Of a stretch of 10,218 nucleotides of DNA, positions 6,262 through 10,218 are shown piece after piece. Under the pieces are notes generated by a model, which saw only the letters and a program-made list of their open reading frames with translations, searched no databases and was not told where the DNA came from. Source of the stretch: an uncultured Alphaproteobacteria bacterium (GTDB lineage Bacteria; Pseudomonadota; Alphaproteobacteria; RF32; CAG-239). Each line of letters begins with the position of its first letter. The first letter of the stretch is position 1. The stretch is taken from positions 1-10,218 of the forward strand of contig CAKQRB010000053.1 in assembly GCA_934271195.1 (NCBI GenBank), in the 5' to 3' direction. Position numbers and translations under genes: made by a program.

Positions 6262-6883
6262 TTAAGTTTACTCCGATTAGATTATAAATATCCCGACCGC
6301 AAATGTGTTCAAAATAAGATTTAATCCGGCACAAATGTTTTACATAAATTAAAAGGTTTGGATTGTTATATCGTCTGGCCAGACTAGCAAAACGATATTC
6401 TATTGAACAAGTCGTGCCTTTATCATTCAAAACATCTGCCAACTGCAACAACAGGTCGTAGTCATTATAGGTCACGTTTTTGAGATACGCCTGACATTGC
6501 AGCAAATCTTCGTACGGTTGGGTAAAAGATTTAATATCAAAATTCTTGTCATAAAAACTGTGTGTTATGCAGATACGGGCAACATCATCATAACCTAGCG
6601 ACATCATCCATTCATAGCCGACGTTTGCATGAAAGCGATGTTCCGCAAATTCATCAATACAACGTCCACTGTCATGGAGAAGTCCTAAAACATATGCTTT
6701 TTCCGTGTCTAAATCAGGGCAGAAAGCCGCAATTTTTTCAGCAATACCTGCAACAGCGTAACAATGTTTGCGAAATTCAGCTTCCCATATCGGCTTAAAG
6801 GGATATTTAGTCGCATTACGTTTTTGAATCACTGTTTCAAAAATTTTATCCGCTTCTTGGCGACTTGGATATAACCGATTCAT
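6200..6883 (-). CDS. HD-domain phosphohydrolase, paralog 2 (middle)
   Basis: This 227-residue HD-superfamily protein shares the LGLLHDSGR and ICITHSFYDK motifs with its two neighbours. From the first Met of the ATGAAAATG pair, the likely ligands are H42, H72-D73, H87, H110 and D152. I place the start at 6883 because GAAG lies 8 nt upstream of that ATG; the ATG at 6889 has a spacer of only 2 nt. The end is odd: after the shared IYNLIG motif, where the paralogs stop within 3-7 residues, it continues for about 23 residues. That extension lies over the start of the next HD gene. It looks like loss of the ancestral stop. Family is sure; substrate is unknown. Confidence 0.85.
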   Translation of the reverse strand: MNRLYPSRQEADKIFETVIQKRNATKYPFKPIWEAEFRKHCYAVAGIAEKIAAFCPDLDTEKAYVLGLLHDSGRCIDEFAEHRFHANVGYEWMMSLGYDDVARICITHSFYDKNFDIKSFTQPYEDLLQCQAYLKNVTYNDYDLLLQLADVLNDKGTTCSIEYRFASLARRYNNPNLLIYVKHLCRIKSYFEHICGRDIYNLIGVNLNESQISGSGHGRETLACGNS

Positions 6884-6917
6884 TTTCATTACTTCTTTTT
6901 TAAATACATTGTTTAAA

Positions 6918-7547
6918 TTATACAGATATTTTCTGATCTATTTGTAACAAGTCATAAATATCACACCGGCATTTTTCATCAAAATATTTTTTTAACTCAT
7001 TCAAACGTCTGACGGACATATTTACAATTTCATTATCTAAATTATGGCGTTTGGCTACGCTGTTAAACCGGTATTCTATGGTGCACTGCCGTCCGCAATC
7101 GTTCAGAATGTCTGCAAGCTGGATAAGATAATCATAGTCATCAAAAGAAATTTGCTTTAAAAGTTCTCTGCTCCGAATATAATCCTGCGGTTTCATTCGG
7201 TACATGGATAAGTTCAGCTGCGGTTCATAAAAACAATGCGTGAAAGCAATTCGAGCTGCGGACGGCATATTATTTTTTATAAGATAATCAAAGCCGGTCA
7301 GACCGTGAAAAGTTCTGTCGCTTCGTTCATCACTTATTCTTCCGGCATCGTGAAGCAGACCTAAAATATATGATTTTTCCGGATTCAAATTTTGGGCGGC
7401 CAATGCTATTTTTTCTGAAATATAGGCAACCGACAAGCAATGGTTTTTAAATTTTTGTTCGACTTCAGGAGAAAAGGGGCAAGCCGATTTTCTGCGAACA
7501 TCTAGTATGGTATCTAATAAATTTTGCGCTTTTTCTAATTCTGTCAT
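6918..7547 (-). CDS. HD-domain phosphohydrolase, paralog 3 (first in operon)
   Basis: The 209-residue protein is the first of the HD triplet in transcription order. It has likely metal ligands H36, H66-D67 (GLLHDAGR), H81 (TFHGLTGF), H104 (AFTHCFYE) and D146 (LADILND). It closes with DIYDLLQI. Its ATG comes 3 nt after the mnmG stop, with AGG just upstream inside the last mnmG codons, so it is translated from the mnmG transcript. A 34-nt gap separates it from paralog 2. Divergence between the three is large outside the metal-site motifs, so the duplication is old. Confidence 0.85.
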   Translation of the reverse strand: MTELEKAQNLLDTILDVRRKSACPFSPEVEQKFKNHCLSVAYISEKIALAAQNLNPEKSYILGLLHDAGRISDERSDRTFHGLTGFDYLIKNNMPSAARIAFTHCFYEPQLNLSMYRMKPQDYIRSRELLKQISFDDYDYLIQLADILNDCGRQCTIEYRFNSVAKRHNLDNEIVNMSVRRLNELKKYFDEKCRCDIYDLLQIDQKISV

Positions 7548-7550
7548 TTT

Positions 7551-9398
7551 CTACCTGTTAACATAAGCTAAAATTGCCATGATAGCTGCCGGCGTTACAC
7601 CGGGGATACGTGAAGCTTCGCCGATTGTGGACGGGCGGACTTTTGTTAATTTAAATACCATTTCACGCGACAAGCCGCCAATTTTGGTATAATCAATATC
7701 ATCACGCAAACGCAGATTTTCGTCTTTCTTAAAAACCTGAATATCAGCCATTTGGCGTTTCAAATATCCGAAATACTTCGCTTCTACCTCAATTTCTTCA
7801 TAGACATTCGACGGAATATCTCTTAGTTCCGGCCAAATTTCCGTAACTGTTTCACGTGAAACATCGGCATAAGACATGATATTAAAAGCTGTTCTTTTAG
7901 TTCCGTCTTTTTTGGTATTAACACCAAATTTTTCCAATTCATTCGGCGTGATAAACAAAGTATCTGCCATGTGGCGGTACTGAGATATTTGCGCCATTTT
8001 AGCTTTAAATACACTGTATCTCTCTTCTCCGACACAGCCCGCCAGATACCCCTTTTCCGTCAAACGGGCATCGGCGTTGTCAGCACGCAGGTACAGGCGA
8101 TATTCTGAACGCGATGTAAACATCCGATAAGGTTCGTCAACACCTTTGGTTATTAAATCATCAACCATAACGCCAATATATGCCTCACTGCGGTCAATTT
8201 CAAAACAGGAACGATTCAGAGCTTTTAATCCGGCATTGATACCGGCAAGAAGCCCCTGAGCCGCGGCTTCTTCATAACCTGTCGTACCGTTAATCTGCCC
8301 AGCCAAAAACAGTCCGGAAACTTTTTTGCATTCCAGATGATTGTTCAACTCCTGCGGATCAACATAATCATATTCAATAGCATAGGCCGGCCGGATTATT
8401 TCAACATTTTCCAGTCCTTTAATCGTATGAATAAAATCTGACTGCACATCTGCCGGCAGAGAAGTTGAAATGCCATTCGGATAAACAACATTCGTATTCA
8501 GCCCTTCCGGCTCCAAAAAAATCTGGTGACTGGTGCGGTCGGCAAATTTGACAAGTTTATCTTCAATGCTTGGACAGTAGCGTGGGCCAATGCCGGTGAT
8601 CAGACCGGAAAAGAGAGCACATTTATCAAAATTAGCCCGAATAATTTCATGCGTTTTTTCATTCGTGTGCGTAATATAACACTGAATTTGCGGATTAGTG
8701 ATTTCTTTGGTCAGATAAGAAAAAGGTATTGCCGGATTATCTCCGTTCTGCGTTTCTAAAATCTCCCAGTTGATTGTATTGCCGTTCAAACGTGCAGGCG
8801 TTCCCGTTTTCAATCTTCCGACTTTAAGACCTTTTGATTTTAAATACGGTGTTATACCCTCACAATTTACATCATTTACACGCCCACCGACAGTCGTTTG
8901 GTGACCGATAAACATTACGCCGTTTAAAAATGTGCCTGATGTCAGAATTACTGTTTTAGATTTCAGCTGTTCGCCATCTCCCAGAATTACGCCAGAAATT
9001 TTATCGTTTTCAAAAGTAAGACCTTCAACGGCGGCTTCAATAATCTGCAAGTTTTTTTGTTCGCGCAGCGCTTCAAGCATATACTTTTTATATAATTCCC
9101 TGTCTGCGTGCGCGCGCGGCCCTCTTACAGCAGGTCCTTTGGAGGCGTTTAACATACGGAACTGAATGCCGGCTTTATCAATAACTTTTGCCATCAGACC
9201 GTCGAGCGCGTCTATTTCTCTTACCAAATGGCCTTTTCCCAATCCGCCGATTGCAGGATTGCAGGACATCTCACCAATTGTAGAAATTTTATGTGTTATT
9301 AAAGCCGTTTTTGCACCAACACGGGCTGCCGCCGCACAAGCTTCGCAACCGGCATGACCTCCGCCGACAACGATTACATCAAATTCGTTATTATTCAT
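7551..9398 (-). CDS. mnmG: tRNA uridine-34 carboxymethylaminomethyl enzyme MnmG (GidA)
   Basis: MnmG is the FAD-dependent partner of MnmE, installing the cmnm5 group on U34 of certain tRNAs in the cytoplasm. The 615-residue protein carries the FAD-binding VVGGGHAGCEA (10-20), SCNPAIGGLGKGH (45-57, with the conserved Cys46), KGPAVRGPRA, the second conserved Cys in RYCPSIEDK, GQINGTTGYEEAAAQG, and the C-terminal ASRIPGVTPAAI helix region that contacts MnmE. AGG lies 9 nt before the ATG. Residues 513-517 (VSRET) carry the second parS site, at a place in the conserved segment before IWPEL where the family is variable. mnmE is not in the window. A good promoter lies at 9428-9456, and HD paralog 3 follows after 3 nt. 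Confidence 0.98.
   Translation of the reverse strand: MNNNEFDVIVVGGGHAGCEACAAAARVGAKTALITHKISTIGEMSCNPAIGGLGKGHLVREIDALDGLMAKVIDKAGIQFRMLNASKGPAVRGPRAHADRELYKKYMLEALREQKNLQIIEAAVEGLTFENDKISGVILGDGEQLKSKTVILTSGTFLNGVMFIGHQTTVGGRVNDVNCEGITPYLKSKGLKVGRLKTGTPARLNGNTINWEILETQNGDNPAIPFSYLTKEITNPQIQCYITHTNEKTHEIIRANFDKCALFSGLITGIGPRYCPSIEDKLVKFADRTSHQIFLEPEGLNTNVVYPNGISTSLPADVQSDFIHTIKGLENVEIIRPAYAIEYDYVDPQELNNHLECKKVSGLFLAGQINGTTGYEEAAAQGLLAGINAGLKALNRSCFEIDRSEAYIGVMVDDLITKGVDEPYRMFTSRSEYRLYLRADNADARLTEKGYLAGCVGEERYSVFKAKMAQISQYRHMADTLFITPNELEKFGVNTKKDGTKRTAFNIMSYADVSRETVTEIWPELRDIPSNVYEEIEVEAKYFGYLKRQMADIQVFKKDENLRLRDDIDYTKIGGLSREMVFKLTKVRPSTIGEASRIPGVTPAAIMAILAYVNR
7848..7863. promoter_or_regulatory. 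parS: parS centromere site inside mnmG
   Basis: This is a second perfect copy of TGTTTCACGTGAAACA, within mnmG codons 512-517. It is read GTT TCA CGT GAA ACA exactly as in rsmG, giving VSRET again. It is 4.7 kb from the first site. ParB encoded at 690-1739 is the expected binder. Confidence 0.96.
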
Positions 9399-9427
9399 TA
9401 TCTTAGACCTAAGTTCTTTTTGTTTTG

Positions 9428-9456
9428 GGTATAATATAATTGATAAAAGTTTGCAA
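9428..9456 (-). promoter_or_regulatory. Sigma70-type promoter for mnmG
   Basis: On the minus strand TTGCAA (9451-9456) is followed after 17 nt by TATACC (9428-9433); one base upstream, TTATAC is an alternative -10. The start would fall about 25 nt before the mnmG ATG. It shares its -35 hexamer with the structured-RNA promoter. It would drive mnmG, the three HD genes, the MurA-like gene and the PHP gene. Confidence 0.6.
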
Positions 9457-9661
9457 GTAATTAATAGAGTGAAAATACGTCCTTATCTCTGAATTCACTT
9501 TTTCTTTTTGATTTTCTCGTCAGGGGTATTTATCTATCCTTCTCTCATTCCACACTCCCTGCTACTTTCCCGCTTCCCCGTTCCGCTCTTTCTTTTTTAT
9601 TGTAGTTTATCTTTTTTATTTTCGGGTTTTGTTTTCTTTATAGAGTAGTTTTTTCTTCTTT

Positions 9662-9693
9662 CTTACTTTTGCTTGACCAAAAGTAAGCAAAAG
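9662..9693. repeat. Inverted repeat with two competing hairpins
   Basis: CTTACTTTTG (9662-9671) pairs perfectly with CAAAAGTAAG (9678-9687) across 6 nt. A second perfect pairing, CTTTTGCTT (9666-9674) with AAGCAAAAG (9685-9693), uses overlapping bases, so only one can form at a time. No T tract follows on either strand. Confidence 0.8.
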
Positions 9694-9709
9694 TCAAGCC
9701 CAACCTCAT

Positions 9710-9796
9710 TTTCTAAGCTTTCAGCCCAAAGTTAAGGTCACTACGTTCCAAAGCTTAGTGCTTAATATTCGCCTCTTTGGGCCAAAAGCTAAGAAA
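9710..9796. repeat. Long imperfect inverted repeat with nested hairpin
   Basis: The arms 9710-9731 and 9775-9796 are 22 nt each with three mismatches. The inner eight pairs, GCCCAAAG with CTTTGGGC, are perfect. The 43-nt interior itself folds: TTAAG (9732-9736) with CTTAA (9761-9765), and CACT (9739-9742) with AGTG (9757-9760). The result would be one long hairpin of 87 nt. Confidence 0.7.
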
Positions 9797-9829
9797 TCAT
9801 TCGGTAATCGGGCTAATCAACTCTCCCCG

Positions 9830-9851
9830 CCCCTCTCACTCATGAGAGGGG
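9830..9851. repeat. Perfect 9-bp GC-rich hairpin
   Basis: CCCCTCTCA (9830-9838) pairs perfectly with TGAGAGGGG (9843-9851) around CTCA. It lies 87 nt past the HTH stop. No U-run follows on the minus strand, so it is not a classic terminator, though it could protect a 3' end. Confidence 0.75.
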
Positions 9852-9902
9852 GAAATGTGCTTCACTTTCAGTTTTTGCTCCAAAACCCAAGTATTCGCAA
9901 AG

Positions 9903-9919
9903 GGCACCCAAACCGTGCC
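9903..9919. repeat. Short hairpin after the HTH gene
   Basis: GGCAC (9903-9907) pairs with GTGCC (9915-9919) around 7 nt, starting 19 nt past the HTH stop. With only five pairs and no T tract, its role is doubtful. Confidence 0.4.
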
Positions 9920-9937
9920 GGATGAGTGATGTTTTTC

Positions 9938-10198
9938 TTATTGCCAAGGATAATCTTTGGCATCGACAAGTTTTATTTCAAATACCTTATCCAAGAATGA
10001 AAACAGATAAACATATTCTTCCATTCTCACATGGCTGGTATTTCTTCTTAATTTTTCTATCCGGCCTTCCATAAAATCTATATGATCAGCCAGTTCCGTA
10101 CTTGTTAAACCCTGCTCCGTCATTATCCGGTTTAATTCTTTATTGCAATAACTCCGGAAGGTCTTATACCACTCTTTTCTATATTTTCTTGATAACAT
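9938..10198 (-). CDS. Small HTH (XRE/Cro-like) DNA-binding protein
   Basis: The 86-residue protein is basic at its N-terminus (SRKYRKEWYK) and then has a segment resembling an XRE-type helix-turn-helix. The stretch MTEQGLTSTELADHID (26-41) matches helix 2, turn and the start of helix 3, with the signature 'LTxxELA'. The RRNTSHVRMEEYVYLFSFL part (51-69) matches helices 4 and 5. No effector domain is visible. AAGGAG lies 8 nt before the ATG, a strong ribosome binding site. It lies upstream of mnmG but is separated by 539 nt and the mnmG promoter, so it is not in that operon. Its first 101 bases and its leader recur at the left edge of the window. It could be a repressor or a phage- or toxin-antitoxin-derived regulator; its target is unknown. 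Confidence 0.7.
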   Translation of the reverse strand: MLSRKYRKEWYKTFRSYCNKELNRIMTEQGLTSTELADHIDFMEGRIEKLRRNTSHVRMEEYVYLFSFLDKVFEIKLVDAKDYPWQ

Positions 10199-10218
10199 TT
10201 TTTTAGCTCCTTAGTTTT
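10098..10218. repeat. Terminal direct repeat, right copy (121 bp)
   Basis: This is identical over 121 bases to the start of the window, with no mismatch. It covers the N-terminal coding part of the HTH gene, its ribosome binding site and 20 nt of leader. Joining the two copies would give a circle of 10,097 unique bases and place the structured RNA immediately upstream of the HTH gene. Confidence 0.95.

Larger units (their letters stand above)
9399..9937. other. Hairpin-rich noncoding region between HTH gene and mnmG
   Basis: This is 539 nt without a convincing gene. From mnmG outward it holds the mnmG promoter; a tract of about 170 nt (9490-9660) that is almost all pyrimidine on the plus strand; and then four inverted repeats (9662-9693, 9710-9796, 9830-9851, 9903-9919). 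None is followed by a T tract typical of an intrinsic terminator. The crowding of different hairpins suggests a decayed or dispersed noncoding repeat element. Confidence 0.7.

Noticed and set aside
9638..9709. A 23-codon minus-strand reading frame (begins MRLGLTFAYFW) across the inverted repeat
   Set aside because: It lies over the two competing hairpins, has no good ribosome binding site, and its sequence follows from the repeat. I treat it as chance translation of a noncoding repeat.
9830..9851. GC-rich hairpin as the intrinsic terminator of the HTH gene
   Set aside because: The stem is good, but no T tract follows it on the minus strand, so I list it only as an inverted repeat.

Overview
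The window reads as origin-proximal chromosomal DNA of a low-GC bacterium, most likely an uncultured alphaproteobacterium. Three things point there: the mnmG - rsmG - parA - parB order, the N-terminal LGRGLSALLGD motif of ParB, and a parS site written into the VSRET codons of rsmG. This assignment is inference from gene order and motifs, not from a database search. Every gene I can support is on the minus strand, so transcription runs from high to low coordinates.

In transcription order: a small HTH-type protein (9938-10198); 539 nt of hairpin-rich noncoding DNA ending in a good promoter for mnmG; mnmG (tRNA wobble uridine modification); three tandem paralogous HD-domain phosphohydrolases; a divergent MurA-like enolpyruvyl transferase; a PHP-domain phosphoesterase; a 178-nt AT-rich gap; rsmG; parA; parB; a small cysteine-rich protein related to the ferredoxin-thioredoxin reductase catalytic chain; and a strong intrinsic terminator. 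After the terminator come a promoter, a structured RNA of about 165 nt with its own terminator, and the 5' end of a second (or the same) HTH gene.

The housekeeping frame is the chromosome partition system. ParA ATPase and ParB CTPase/DNA clamp are encoded beside two perfect 16-bp parS palindromes, one inside rsmG and one inside mnmG. Both parS copies are read through the same codons (Val-Ser-Arg-Glu-Thr). The usual mnmG-rsmG adjacency is broken by five accessory genes of unknown joint role: three HD, one MurA-like and one PHP.

The first 121 bases and the last 121 bases of the window are identical. The sequence is therefore either a graph-circular contig of 10,097 unique bases or a segment flanked by a duplicated HTH gene start. 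Given the core chromosomal genes, I favour an assembly loop or a dispersed repeat over a real 10-kb circle, but reads across the junction would decide it. If the ends do join, the structured RNA lies directly upstream of the HTH gene.
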